Positions 8,738 through 18,484 of a DNA stretch of 32,645 nucleotides are shown here, piece after piece. The stretch is from Planctomycetia bacterium (lineage in GTDB: Bacteria > Planctomycetota > Planctomycetia > Pirellulales > PALSA-1355), in contig JACQFF010000014.1 of the NCBI GenBank assembly GCA_016200205.1, forward strand, positions 1 through 32,645, given 5' to 3'. The position numbers were made by a program, and so were the translations under genes. Each line of letters starts with the position of its first letter. The stretch's first letter is position 1. The notes below the pieces were generated by a model that did not search any database, had not been told where the DNA came from, and was given only the letters and a program-made list of their open reading frames with translations.

Positions 8738-10699
8738 TCAGGTGGTCGCCGAGGCCGAAACTGCCAGGGGTGTGGGCTGGTTATCCATCCATTGCCGGTG
8801 CCAAAGCTCGAAGAACAGCAGTCCCCAGAGTCTATACCCGTGGTCGAACCTGCCGGTTTGGTGCTCGTCCAACATCTGCTCGACCGCACCGGGACGAAAA
8901 TAGCCACGCGCGGCCGCTCGCGAATCGAGCAGTACCTGGCGTGAATAATCCTTAAGTTCGTTGCGAAACCAGTGTTCCAGCGGCACACCAAAGCCCATTT
9001 TGGGTCGCCGCATGACCCTTGATGGAAGCAGGTCCCCGAAGGCTTCGCGCAATACGCGTTTGCCACGTCCGCTCGCGTAGAGCTTGCAGGCAACCGGCAT
9101 CCGCGCCGCAAGCTCCACCACCCGGTAGTCCAAAAACGGCGCCCGGCATTCCAGGCTGTTGGCCATCGAGGCAATGTCGACCTTGGTCATCAAATCGCCA
9201 GGCAAATAAGTGACCAGGTCGGTCAAGCTCGCGCTGGTGACCTGGTCCCGATGTGGGCAGCGCGCAAAGGCCTGGGCCAGAAAATCGAAGGGATCCGAAT
9301 CGGGTAACTCGCCGAGGAACTGCTCGCTGTAGAGATCTGCCCGAGCCGATTCGTCAAACAATGCCAGCCACCGCAGATAGCGTCTCCGAGGATCCAGGCC
9401 GAGCGCCTCGGCGAACCGGCCCGTGCGGCGCAACAGCGAACGCGACCGAGCGCGACGTCCCAATCGTTGCCAGAGAGGACTGCTGAGGAGCGAGCGCGTC
9501 ACGCGCGGCAGGGAATCGAAACAGGAAGCGAGCCGGACCGCGCGATAGCGCAGATAGCCGGCAAATAGTTCGTCGCCGCCGTCGCCGGTCAGCGCCACGG
9601 TGACGTGTTCGCGGGTCAGCTTCGAAACGTAATAGGTCGGAATGGCCGAGCTGTCGGCGAATGGTTCGTCATAGTGCCAAACAAGTTTTTCCAACACGTC
9701 GACGCATTGCGGCTCGAGGTGAAACTCGTGGTGTTCCGTTCCCAGCCGTTGGGCAACCTCGCGGGCGTTGGCCGTTTCGTCGTATTCCGGAATCGGGAAG
9801 CCGATTGAGAACGTCTTGACCGGACGCGCGACCTGGCTTTGCATCAGTCCCACGATCAGCGAGGAGTCGACCCCGCCGGAAAGAAAAGCGCCCAGCGGCA
9901 CGTCTGCTTCCAGCCGCAGCCGCACGGCGGAAGTGAGTAGTTCGCGCAATTCGGCCGCGTAATCGGCAATCGGCCGGTTGATTTCCTGATCGAAGTCGGG
10001 CTGCCAATAACAAGCGGTTTTCCAGCGTCCCTCTTCGTAAACGCCGTAATGGGCCGGCGGTAATTTCGAAAATCCACGAAAAATCGTCCGCGGATGAGGC
10101 ACGTATTGATACGTGAGGTACTCGTCGAGCGCTTGATGGTCGATTTCCCGGCGGATGCCCCTCACTTGCAACAGGCTCTTCAATTCGCTGGCAAAGAGCA
10201 GCCGATTCGGCTCGAGGCGATAATAGAGCGGTTTTTTGCCCAGCCGATCGCGCGCCAGCACGAGCCGCCGCGCGTTGGCATCCCAAATGGCCAGCGCAAA
10301 CATGCCGTTGAGGTGTCGAAGAAAGTCGAGCCCTTCGTCCTCGTAGAGGTGAACGATGGTTTCCGTGTCGCTGTGAGTGCGAAATTGGTGACCGGAGCCC
10401 TCCAACCGCTGCCGCAGCTCGCGGTGGTTGTAGATTTCGCCGTTGAAGACGATCCACACCGAACCGTCTTCGTTCGACAGCGGCTGATGCCCCAGCGCCA
10501 AGTCAATGATCGAGAGCCGGCGGTGTCCCAGCGCCACGCCGGGCGTCGCGCCGTAACCGCTCTGGAGTTTCCATTCGCTGCGATAGCTTCCTTCATCGTC
10601 CGGTCCTCGATGCCGGAGCACGTCGGTCATACGCTTGAGCGTTTCGGCGGCGATCCCAGCGGCCGGGTCGAACCAAATGGCTCCGGTGATTCCACACAT
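8738..10699 (-). CDS. asnB: Asparagine synthase (glutamine-hydrolysing)-type amidotransferase
   Basis: Starts MCGITGAIWFDP (class II GATase catalytic Cys2) at 10699; LGHRRLSIIDL; FNGEIYNHREL; SGGVDSSLI PP-loop; EYDETANAREVAQRLGTEHHEF. The ORF track start at 10768 would bury the catalytic Cys. Confidence 0.93.
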   Translation of the reverse strand: MCGITGAIWFDPAAGIAAETLKRMTDVLRHRGPDDEGSYRSEWKLQSGYGATPGVALGHRRLSIIDLALGHQPLSNEDGSVWIVFNGEIYNHRELRQRLEGSGHQFRTHSDTETIVHLYEDEGLDFLRHLNGMFALAIWDANARRLVLARDRLGKKPLYYRLEPNRLLFASELKSLLQVRGIRREIDHQALDEYLTYQYVPHPRTIFRGFSKLPPAHYGVYEEGRWKTACYWQPDFDQEINRPIADYAAELRELLTSAVRLRLEADVPLGAFLSGGVDSSLIVGLMQSQVARPVKTFSIGFPIPEYDETANAREVAQRLGTEHHEFHLEPQCVDVLEKLVWHYDEPFADSSAIPTYYVSKLTREHVTVALTGDGGDELFAGYLRYRAVRLASCFDSLPRVTRSLLSSPLWQRLGRRARSRSLLRRTGRFAEALGLDPRRRYLRWLALFDESARADLYSEQFLGELPDSDPFDFLAQAFARCPHRDQVTSASLTDLVTYLPGDLMTKVDIASMANSLECRAPFLDYRVVELAARMPVACKLYASGRGKRVLREAFGDLLPSRVMRRPKMGFGVPLEHWFRNELKDYSRQVLLDSRAAARGYFRPGAVEQMLDEHQTGRFDHGYRLWGLLFFELWHRQWMDNQPTPLAVSASATT

Positions 10700-10821
10700 G
10701 CTGGGTTGATTTCCCCGGTTTTTCTGGACGTGCCGGCTGGAAACTGGGTGCCACGGCCGTCTCGCCACTGCCTATCGGGCGGCCACGGGCAAAACACTCG
10801 CGGCACCCGACTCCCGCTCAT

Positions 10822-11922
10822 TCAGCCCAATATTTCACGGTACAGCGCCGCATGTCGCTCGACCATGGCATCGATCGCGAATTCCGCGGCGATCCGCTCT
10901 CGGCCGGCGATCCCCAGGCGGCGGGCAAGCTCGGAATCGTCCAAAATCTTGTTGGCATAGCGGGCCAAACCGGCCCGATCCCCAACCGGGACCAGATAGC
11001 CGGTTTCGCCGTGCACCACCAATTCGCGGTTGCCCCAAATATCGGTGGCCACCACGGGAACCGCCGAGGCCATGGCCTCCATGACCACGTTGGGCAAACC
11101 CTCGTAGCCGCTCGCGAGCCAGAGCAAGTCGAAATGGGGCATCAGCCGCGGCATGTCGTCGCGCGCGCCGAGAAAGTGGACCTTATCGTCGATGCGGCAC
11201 AACCGCCGGTAACGCTCCAGCGTTTGCCGTTGCGGTCCATCGCCGATGATGAGCAAATGCACGTCATTGCGAATTGCTTTCAACAGGTCGGAGGCCCAAA
11301 TCAAGTCTTTAATGCGCTTTTGCGGCCATAGCCGGCCGACCGCGCCAATGATTCGCGCCTCGCTCGGCAGGCCCAATTCGCCGAGCAACTGTGCGCGCGT
11401 GACCGGGCTGGGCGGCGCCGGACCGATGCCGTTGTAGATGAGGCGGAATTTGTCCGCGGGCAAGCCTTTCGCGGCGTAAAACTCTTGCACGCCACGGCTG
11501 TTTACCACGATCGCGGCCGTGCGCCTGGCAAAATAGCGATCGATCGCCAAGTGACGCCACTGCTTCCATGGGTCGACGCAGCGCTCGCCGGCCACGATGT
11601 TTCGCACTCCGGCCGCCAGTGCCGCCGCGCGGCCGTAGGCGTTGGCCGTGAACATCCAAGTTTGCACCAGATCGGGCTTGAGTCGGGCAATTTGACGCCG
11701 CAGTCGATAGTAGGCCGTCGGGTCGAATTGCCACTCCTTTCCGATCACCGTCAGCGGAATCTGTCGTTGCGACAATTCGGCCGCCAAGGGCCCACCACGC
11801 GTCAGTGCAAAAACATGCACATCGAATTCGTCGCGCGGCAGCCCGCCGGCTAACATGACAAGCTGCTTTTCGGCGCCCGAGCGATCGAGCGTGGGAATGA
11901 TGTGCAAGATGCGCCGCGTCAT
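10822..11922 (-). CDS. Glycosyltransferase family 4 (GT-B)
   Basis: ILHIIPTLDRSGAEKQLVMLAGGL N-terminus; GYEGLPNVVMEAMASAVPVVATDIWGNRELV C-terminal E-x7-E-like motif. Confidence 0.92.
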   Translation of the reverse strand: MTRRILHIIPTLDRSGAEKQLVMLAGGLPRDEFDVHVFALTRGGPLAAELSQRQIPLTVIGKEWQFDPTAYYRLRRQIARLKPDLVQTWMFTANAYGRAAALAAGVRNIVAGERCVDPWKQWRHLAIDRYFARRTAAIVVNSRGVQEFYAAKGLPADKFRLIYNGIGPAPPSPVTRAQLLGELGLPSEARIIGAVGRLWPQKRIKDLIWASDLLKAIRNDVHLLIIGDGPQRQTLERYRRLCRIDDKVHFLGARDDMPRLMPHFDLLWLASGYEGLPNVVMEAMASAVPVVATDIWGNRELVVHGETGYLVPVGDRAGLARYANKILDDSELARRLGIAGRERIAAEFAIDAMVERHAALYREILG

Positions 11923-12470
11923 TCCGAGTGCCCTGGCGCCAAATCAGTCGGTTCGAGCACGGCCACGTACGGCAAATGACGATAGGCGTCTTGGTAGTCC
12001 AACCCATAGCCGACGACGAAGCCATCTGGAATCTCGAAGGCCACGTGGTCGGGGCGAGCGGCTACTTGTTGGCGGCCCAATTTGCGCAACAGCACCGCGG
12101 AGCGGACCGAGCGCGGGCCAAAGGCTTGCATTTGCTGTAAAAGCGCCGAGAGCGTTTGACCGGTGTCGAAAATATCATCGACCAACAACACGTCGCGGCC
12201 CTGGATATCGGGCAGCATCGAATCGTCGATTTGCAGTGGGCCGGGGCGCGTTGCTCCGCCGCGGTAGCTGCGGGCCTGGATCACTCCCACGCGCAGCGGC
12301 AGATCGATGCGGCGGATCAGATCGGCCACGAGCACCATGCTGCCGGTCAACACACCGATGATTGTCAGCGGCCGGCCGGCATAGTACCCACCGATCTCGC
12401 TGGCCAGTCGCTGGACGCCGCGGCGGATTTGTTCTTCGCTGAGCAGTTGTTTCACGGGGACTTCCGCCAC
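11919..12470 (-). CDS. hpt: Hypoxanthine phosphoribosyltransferase
   Basis: PRPP motif DVLLVDDIFDTGQTLSALL; GVLTGSMVLVADLIRRI; overlaps the GT4 start by 4 bp (11919-11922). Confidence 0.93.
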   Translation of the reverse strand: MAEVPVKQLLSEEQIRRGVQRLASEIGGYYAGRPLTIIGVLTGSMVLVADLIRRIDLPLRVGVIQARSYRGGATRPGPLQIDDSMLPDIQGRDVLLVDDIFDTGQTLSALLQQMQAFGPRSVRSAVLLRKLGRQQVAARPDHVAFEIPDGFVVGYGLDYQDAYRHLPYVAVLEPTDLAPGHSE

Positions 12471-12717
12471 AGAAAAAAAGCGCGTTTCGCCGCCCTATTG
12501 TAGAAGGTGATCGTTGGGTCGAACAGGCGGCCGCGCCATGCGCCGGCAGCGCGTAAATCCGCGTAAATATACGTTATTCACCCGTCCGAGTGGGCTACCA
12601 CGAGCGTTGGCGAGATCCTGTTTTCCAGTTATAGTGGGTGGTTGACGCGCTCGACTTACTCTCCTGGAGCTTGTTCGCGCGCGATCGATCGAAACGAGGC
12701 CACGATCGGGGTGGCAC

Positions 12718-13176
12718 GTGGAAGCGAAATTAGTCGTGATTGATGGCGACACGGAGGCTCGCCAGTATGATCTGGAATTGCCCACCATCATCGGCCGCAG
12801 TCGCCGCACCGATTTGACTTTGGGCAATCCGCTCGTCAGCCGACAGCATTGCGAGGTTTTCGAAGCCAACGGCATCCTGATGGTCCGCGACTTGGGATCG
12901 CTCAACGGCACGTTCGTGGGCGAAACGCGCATTGCCGAACAAGCGATGCCGGTCAAGCCGGGTGATTTGCTCTCGGTCGGACCGGTCACTTTTCGAGCCA
13001 TTTATCGTACGGACAAACTTCCCGGAGCCAAAGAAGTTCCCTGGGAGCCGCAACGCCCCACGCTCGACGCGCCGCTGTTTGGCACGGGTGACGATGTCAA
13101 GGATACTCCTGGCCGACCGCAACGCTTCCCCAAGGGGGACGACGACGACGACGAAACGCTCCCGCGTCGGAAGTAG
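12718..13176 (+). CDS. FHA-domain protein (GTG start)
   Basis: TIIGRSRRTDLTLGNPLVSRQHCEVFEANGILMVRDLGSLNGTFVGETRI is the canonical FHA core. Confidence 0.9.
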   Translation: MEAKLVVIDGDTEARQYDLELPTIIGRSRRTDLTLGNPLVSRQHCEVFEANGILMVRDLGSLNGTFVGETRIAEQAMPVKPGDLLSVGPVTFRAIYRTDKLPGAKEVPWEPQRPTLDAPLFGTGDDVKDTPGRPQRFPKGDDDDDETLPRRK

Positions 13177-13218
13177 AGCCACAAACCGGCGAGAACTTCT
13201 GCCCCGATTTGAGATTTG

Positions 13219-13245
13219 CCATTGTCGGGGAAATTGCGACAATGG
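13219..13245. other. Intergenic hairpin, 9-bp perfect stem
   Basis: CCATTGTCG-GGGAAATTG-CGACAATGG. Confidence 0.6.
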
Positions 13246-13331
13246 TGGCGCGCCCGATCACCAGCGCGAGCCGGTGCTCGCGACTTCCAATGTGACAGTT
13301 TTCCGTGGGCACTACCTGGATCCCGTCTCGG

Positions 13332-15317
13332 ATGCGATTGTTTCAACTCGCCTGTACGCTGCTGGCCGTTTGGGCGCAACTGATTGCGCTTGATCGGGCG
13401 ATTGGCGCGGCGGAGCCGACCGACGTGGCGGCAAATGAGCGCCCGCGGCACACCAATCGCCTCTCCAAGGAAACCAGCCCGTATCTGCTGTTGCACGCCC
13501 ACAATCCGGTCGACTGGTATGCCTGGGGCGAAGAGGCGCTGGCGAAGGCCAGGCAGGAAAAGAAGGTTATTTTTCTGTCCGTGGGTTATTCCAGTTGTTA
13601 CTGGTGTCACGTCATGGAGCGCGAGTCGTTCATGGACGACCAGATCGCGGCGGAGCTCAATAAAAATTTCGTGTGCATCAAGGTCGATCGCGAAGAGCGG
13701 CCTGATATCGATGAAATCTACATGCAGGCGCTGCAAATCTATTTGCAGCTCGTCGGCTCCAAGCAAGGCGGCGGTTGGCCCTTGTCGATGTTCCTGACTC
13801 CCGACGCCAAGCCGCTGATGGGCGGGACCTATTTTCCACCCCGCGACAAGGACGGCCGAATGGGTTTTCTGACGGTCCTGGGCCGCGTGCACGAGGCCTG
13901 GTCGGCCGACGCCCAAAAATGGCAGGCCACCGGCAATTCGCTGGCCGATTACGTCGCCGACAGTTTGAAACAGCGGCCCATGCTCAAAGTCGTCAAGCTC
14001 GAACCAGCCCTGCTCGATTCGGTGCTCCGTGCCCTCGTCGGGCAATATGATGAGACGTACGGAGGGTTCGGCTTTAATCCCACGAACGCGCGACAACCGA
14101 AATTTCCCGAGCCGCCGAATTTGGTTTTCTTGCTCGATCGGACCCGGCATAAGAGCGATACCGCCAAAACGATGCTCATCGCCACGTTGGAAAAAGTCTC
14201 GCAGGGAGGCATCCGCGACCATGTCGGCGGCGGCTTCCACCGCTACAGCACCGATCGCTACTGGCGCGTGCCGCACTTTGAGAAAATGCTCTACGACAAC
14301 GCACAGCTCGCTTCGGTCTACGCCCAAGCGTACGAATTGGCGCCGCGCGCCGACTTCAAACGCGTAGTCGACGAAACACTCGAGTTCGTGCTGCGGGAGA
14401 TGACCGATCCGTCGGGCGGATTCTATTCGGCGATCGATGCCGAAACCAATTCCCAAGAGGGGCGCTTCTACGTCTGGGATCGCAAAGAGGTCCGGCCGGC
14501 GCTTACGCCGGACGAGTTCTCCCTGTGGGCCAGTGTATATGGCATTTCGGCCGAGCCGAATTTCGAGGGTCACTACATCCCGCTCTTATCGCAACCGCTG
14601 GTTGAAGAGGCCAAAAAACGCCAACTGAGCGAAGCGGCGCTCGACGAAAAGCTGCAAGCGATCCGCAAAAGGCTGCTTACGAAACGATCCCAACGCCCGC
14701 GGCCGCTCACGGATACGAAGATTCTGGCGGGCTGGAATGGGTTGATGATTCGCGGGCTGGCCGATGCTTCCCGGATTTTCGAATCCGAACAATATATTGC
14801 CGCCGCCGCCAAGGCAGCCGAGTTCGTGTTGAACAAGATGCGCGATTCCGATGGCCGGCTGCTGCGGACGCATGCCCTCGGGAAGTCCAAGCTGCCGGGC
14901 TATCTCGACGATTATGCGTTTTTCATCGACGGTCTGATCGCGTTGCACCAGGCGACCGGCCACGAGCGCTGGCTCGCCGCCGCCGCCGAACTGATGCAAA
15001 TCGAGCTGGCCCTCTTCTGGGATGAGCGGTTGGGCGGATTGTTCTATACCTCGACCTTGCACGAACCGCTCATCGCCCGCAGCAAGCTGCCCACCGATGG
15101 CGTGACCCCCTCGGGCAATTCGGTTTCGGCGGCCAATTTGCTGTACCTGGCAACCGCGCTCGACAAGCCCGACTATGTTGCGCGGGCCGAGAAATGCATT
15201 CAGGCAGCCACGCCGATTTTGGATGAACACCCCGCGGCAGTGCCCCAATTGGCGACGGCTTTATCGACGTGGCTTGATTTGCGACGAAAAAGCGATTCGC
15301 AAACTCCCAAAAAGTGA
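13332..15317 (+). CDS. DUF255 / thioredoxin-like (YyaL/SSP411 family) protein with signal peptide
   Basis: [72 protein letters not shown] at 13332 precedes a signal-peptide-like segment. Confidence 0.92.
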   Translation: MRLFQLACTLLAVWAQLIALDRAIGAAEPTDVAANERPRHTNRLSKETSPYLLLHAHNPVDWYAWGEEALAKARQEKKVIFLSVGYSSCYWCHVMERESFMDDQIAAELNKNFVCIKVDREERPDIDEIYMQALQIYLQLVGSKQGGGWPLSMFLTPDAKPLMGGTYFPPRDKDGRMGFLTVLGRVHEAWSADAQKWQATGNSLADYVADSLKQRPMLKVVKLEPALLDSVLRALVGQYDETYGGFGFNPTNARQPKFPEPPNLVFLLDRTRHKSDTAKTMLIATLEKVSQGGIRDHVGGGFHRYSTDRYWRVPHFEKMLYDNAQLASVYAQAYELAPRADFKRVVDETLEFVLREMTDPSGGFYSAIDAETNSQEGRFYVWDRKEVRPALTPDEFSLWASVYGISAEPNFEGHYIPLLSQPLVEEAKKRQLSEAALDEKLQAIRKRLLTKRSQRPRPLTDTKILAGWNGLMIRGLADASRIFESEQYIAAAAKAAEFVLNKMRDSDGRLLRTHALGKSKLPGYLDDYAFFIDGLIALHQATGHERWLAAAAELMQIELALFWDERLGGLFYTSTLHEPLIARSKLPTDGVTPSGNSVSAANLLYLATALDKPDYVARAEKCIQAATPILDEHPAAVPQLATALSTWLDLRRKSDSQTPKK

Positions 15318-15323
15318 GCACGC

Positions 15324-15713
15324 GTGCTGCTGTTCAAGAAAAAGTTTCTGGACGCGATCCGCTCCGGCGAGAAAACGCAAACCATTCGGCTCTGGAACGT
15401 GTGCCGGATGAAGGCGGGACAGCGGAGCTATATTCCCGGCGCGGGCTATATTCGGATCGCGGCGATCGATCCGGTCGATTTGCAATCGCTCGCCGATGAA
15501 GACGCCCGGCCCGACGGTTTCCCCACGGCCGACGCGCTGCGCGCCGAGATCGCGGCCCTGTATGCCGACCAATTGGCGGCGGGCCATCGCGCGTATCGGA
15601 TTCGCTTTGTGCTGCTCTCGAGCGAAGAACAAGCCGCCGCCGTGGCCCAGCGAAGGGCCGCCAAAGCGGCGAAACGTACATCTCCCTCTCCCTTTGGGAG
15701 AGGGCCGGGGTGA
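15324..15713 (+). CDS. ASCH-domain-like protein whose C-terminus runs into a REP-like repeat
   Basis: MLLFKKKFLDAIRSGEKTQTIRLW.....GYIRIAAIDPVDLQSLADEDARPDGF; terminal TSPSPFGRGPG* is encoded by the repeat; GTG start. Confidence 0.75.
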   Translation: MLLFKKKFLDAIRSGEKTQTIRLWNVCRMKAGQRSYIPGAGYIRIAAIDPVDLQSLADEDARPDGFPTADALRAEIAALYADQLAAGHRAYRIRFVLLSSEEQAAAVAQRRAAKAAKRTSPSPFGRGPG

Positions 15714-15772
15714 GGGGAAACGCACACGACAAACACCCTCACCCTACCCTCTCCTAGAGGGCGAGGGTTTTG
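15679..15772. repeat. REP/BIME-like palindromic doublet
   Basis: CCCTCTCCC-TTT-GGGAGAGGG perfect hairpin (15684-15704), GGGGTGAGGG pairing with CCCTCACCCT (about 15735-15745), second arm CCCTCTCCTAGAGGGCGAGGG; lies between convergent genes. Confidence 0.75.
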
Positions 15773-15790
15773 AACTTGCTTGCAAGCTTT

Positions 15791-16441
15791 CTACGGATGC
15801 AGCATTCTGCTCAGCCCTTGGGCAATCGTCTGGGGTTGTTCCGCGACCTTTAGCGCCAGCGTCAGCAGGATCAACAGTCCGCAGAGGACCAGACGCAAGC
15901 CGTGCGTTTGGTTGCTCACCTTTGTCTGGTCGAGAGAGGCACGCAACGCGGCCGCCAGGCGGCGCCATCCGCCGATGCTTTGATCGTCGGGCGTGGCACT
16001 GAGCGTGACATTGCGCATGGGGGTAAAATTCTCGAGCTGCAGATTGACGCGCATTTGGGGCATGCTAAGGGCCTTGCCGGCCCAACTCGATTCGTGGTCG
16101 AGCCGCGCGGCCGTCTCGGCCAAAATGGGGCGCAACTCGTCGAGCGTCATGTTGTAGACAACCAGCCGCGGACGGCTAAGCATGATCGCCAGGAACAAAG
16201 AGAGCACATAAAAGCAAAAGAGCAGCGCCCACACCAGACCGCCAAATCGCGCGGCGGCTTCCTGGGGCATGAAAAGCTGCATGGGCCCGACCACGACGAG
16301 CCCCATCAGGGCCAGCCCGACGGCGAGTGTCTCACGCGTGCCGCTCACCACCAGCGGCCGCCGCGAAATATTGATGACACCCAGCAGCAGCAGGTAAATA
16401 GCCAACGGGCCGAAGGCCACGCAGGCGGAAAAGATGTCCAT
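15791..16441 (-). CDS. Multi-pass membrane protein of unknown function
   Basis: MDIFSACVAFGPLAIYLLLLGVINISRRPLVVSG...; start at 16441 chosen because residues upstream in the 389-aa ORF are antisense to the M28 peptidase gene. Confidence 0.75.
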   Translation of the reverse strand: MDIFSACVAFGPLAIYLLLLGVINISRRPLVVSGTRETLAVGLALMGLVVVGPMQLFMPQEAAARFGGLVWALLFCFYVLSLFLAIMLSRPRLVVYNMTLDELRPILAETAARLDHESSWAGKALSMPQMRVNLQLENFTPMRNVTLSATPDDQSIGGWRRLAAALRASLDQTKVSNQTHGLRLVLCGLLILLTLALKVAEQPQTIAQGLSRMLHP

Positions 16442-16574
16442 CAAAATCGTTCCAGTTTTTTTCTTCGCCGCTTTCCCGCTGTTTCGAAACCGCCTCACCA
16501 GAAGGGGACGGTCCGATTTTGCCGCGAAGACTTCACAAGATTGGATCAGTCCCCGGCGGCTTCGAATTAGCGTC

Positions 16575-17579
16575 TTATTGGCGTACTGCTTGCTTGAGCC
16601 ATTCTTGCAGCACCCAGCCCACTTTGGCCAACGATAAGGCCGAGCAATTGGCCGGCGTGTCGTCTTGAGTATGCCAGGCGGGATACTTGAAATCGATGAT
16701 GTCGCAACAAGGAATCTTGCCGATATCGTGCAGCTTGATATGGTCGTCGAGAACCTCATATCGTCTGCCCGCGACGAATTCGCGCACTCCCAACCGCGCC
16801 GCCGTATCGAAAATCGCTTCCACAACCGGCCGTGTATCGTCCCACGACATGCTGCGGCTATCCGGATAGATCTGCAAATCGGCGTCAGCAACCATGTCGA
16901 CGAGCACGCCCCAGCGGTATCGGGGCGTGCCGGGACGGGCGTTTGCGTAGGCGGTCGCAAAGAATTCGGAGCCGATGAAATAGGGGTCTCTTCCCTCCTC
17001 GAGAATGAATTCTTCGCCGTCGAATAATACGAAGTCGACTCCCAATTTGCCTTTCGAGCTGGTCATCTGGTGCGCCAGTTCCATCAACAGCGCGGTGCCG
17101 ATGGCCCCGTCGTTGGCGCCGACGAACGCGCCGCGCGGATTGCGCGTATCCTTGTCGGGGAAGGGGCGCGTATCGTAGTGCGCGCAAAGTAAAACCCGCT
17201 CGCGCCGCTGGGGCTGCCACTCGACGATCAGGTTGGACATCGCCACTTCTTTGCCGGTTTGTGGGTGGCGGATGCGAAATTTTTGAAAGCGAACTTTGCC
17301 CCCCAGGTTTTGGAAGTGCGTGGCCAGCAGCTTTTGCTGCGCGTGCATCCCCTGCGAACCGCTGACCCGGGGGCCCAACGCACACAGGTCCATCAAATAT
17401 TCGTACGCGCGTTGGCCATTGAAGGGGATCTCGGCCAGCGTCAGCCGGCTCTGATTATCCACGCTGCTTTGGGCTGTTCGCGCTGGGTTGTAAAACAGCA
17501 GCAAATAGCCGACTAGCACGCAGCTACCCGCCACGACCGCGGCGAGAAATACGGTTTGGCCCGAGGGCTTGGTCGTCAT
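16575..17579 (-). CDS. M28 family metallopeptidase (glutaminyl cyclase-like)
   Basis: LLCAHYDTRPFPDKDTRNPRGAFVGANDGAIGTALLMELA; VDFVLFDGEEF; N-terminal TM helix. ATG 17579 preferred over 17603. Confidence 0.9.
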   Translation of the reverse strand: MTTKPSGQTVFLAAVVAGSCVLVGYLLLFYNPARTAQSSVDNQSRLTLAEIPFNGQRAYEYLMDLCALGPRVSGSQGMHAQQKLLATHFQNLGGKVRFQKFRIRHPQTGKEVAMSNLIVEWQPQRRERVLLCAHYDTRPFPDKDTRNPRGAFVGANDGAIGTALLMELAHQMTSSKGKLGVDFVLFDGEEFILEEGRDPYFIGSEFFATAYANARPGTPRYRWGVLVDMVADADLQIYPDSRSMSWDDTRPVVEAIFDTAARLGVREFVAGRRYEVLDDHIKLHDIGKIPCCDIIDFKYPAWHTQDDTPANCSALSLAKVGWVLQEWLKQAVRQ

Positions 17580-17614
17580 CGAGGTCTCCGCGGCGAGTGA
17601 CATGCTGTTATTCT

Positions 17615-17664
17615 AAGCCGCGCGACGCCAGCGGCCTAGATCGGTCGAGCCAGTCGCGCGGCTT
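17615..17664. other. 12-bp perfect inverted repeat in divergent intergenic region
   Basis: AAGCCGCGCGAC - 26 nt - GTCGCGCGGCTT between the divergent M28 and DUF4254 genes. Confidence 0.7.
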
Positions 17665-17742
17665 GTGACCTGTGGGGTCCGGCGATAAAATTCGGCTTCC
17701 TATCCCCTGCAAGTTCAGACCCGTCCTCGACTGCATCGGCCC

Positions 17743-18348
17743 ATGATCAGTGTCAGCGAAATCACCGAGTTGCATGCCGCCACCGTGGCATTGTGGCACA
17801 CGCAAGAAATTGCCAATCCCTACAGCGGATTCTTGCAAGCTGTTTGCCAGCAGCACATGTTCAACTACCTGCTCTGGCACGAGGAGGATATTGCTCGCAG
17901 CCCGAACGTGGGCGAGGGGCGGATCGCGGCCGTCAAGCGGGCGATCGACGGCTATAACCAAAAGCGCAACGACGGGATCGAGGCGCTCGACGCTTGCTTG
18001 ATTCGCGAATTGACCGACCGGGGAGTCGTCCTACAACCCGGTGCCCCGCAAAACACGGAAACGCCGGGCAGCGCCATCGATCGGTTGTCCATCCTGGCCC
18101 TGCGGCGCTATCACATGCAGGAGCAAGCCGACCGGCCCGATGCCAGCGACGAACACCGCGCCAAAGCCCAGGGGCGGCTGGCCATCCTCGCCGAGCAGCA
18201 CCACGACCTCTCGACGGCGCTGGGCGAGTTGTTGGACGACATATTCGCCGGTCGCAAGCGGCTGAAGGTGTACTTCCAGTTCAAGATGTACAACGACCCG
18301 ACGATGAACCCGTATCTGTATCAAGCGGGCAAGGGACGACCGGATTAG
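17743..18348 (+). CDS. DUF4254-family protein
   Basis: LWHTQEIANPYSGFLQAVCQQHMFNYLLWHEEDIARSPN...AIDRLSILALRRYHM recognised as DUF4254-like. Confidence 0.85.
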   Translation: MISVSEITELHAATVALWHTQEIANPYSGFLQAVCQQHMFNYLLWHEEDIARSPNVGEGRIAAVKRAIDGYNQKRNDGIEALDACLIRELTDRGVVLQPGAPQNTETPGSAIDRLSILALRRYHMQEQADRPDASDEHRAKAQGRLAILAEQHHDLSTALGELLDDIFAGRKRLKVYFQFKMYNDPTMNPYLYQAGKGRPD

Positions 18349-18388
18349 ACGCCGTTTCGGAACCCACTCGCTTTGTCGCGGTAAAGCC

Positions 18389-18453
18389 TTGACAGCTGAG
18401 GCGGGTATTGTACTAATGTACAGTTACAGCCCCCGAGCGGTGCTCGCTAGAAT
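18389..18453 (+). promoter_or_regulatory. Candidate promoters of the methyltransferase gene
   Basis: TTGACA(18389-18394)-N16-TACTAA(18411-18416), and TTACAG(18424-18429)-N18-TAGAAT(18448-18453) immediately upstream of the C-box. Confidence 0.45.
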
Positions 18454-18466
18454 GTGACTTAGAGTC
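18451..18466 (+). promoter_or_regulatory. C-box operator upstream of the methyltransferase gene
   Basis: AATGTGACTTAGAGTC, containing the palindrome GACT-TAG-AGTC; matches the C-gene operator at 20681-20696. Confidence 0.7.
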
Positions 18467-18484
18467 ATCATCGATGGTGCGAAA

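Noticed and set aside
10700-10768. Upstream extension of asnB (MARRPWHPVSSRHVQKNRGNQPS)
   Set aside because: Class II glutamine amidotransferases need Cys at position 2; the MCGITG start at 10699 is preferred.
13002-14573. 523-aa minus-strand ORF
   Set aside because: Antisense to the FHA and DUF255 genes, both of which have clear family motifs.
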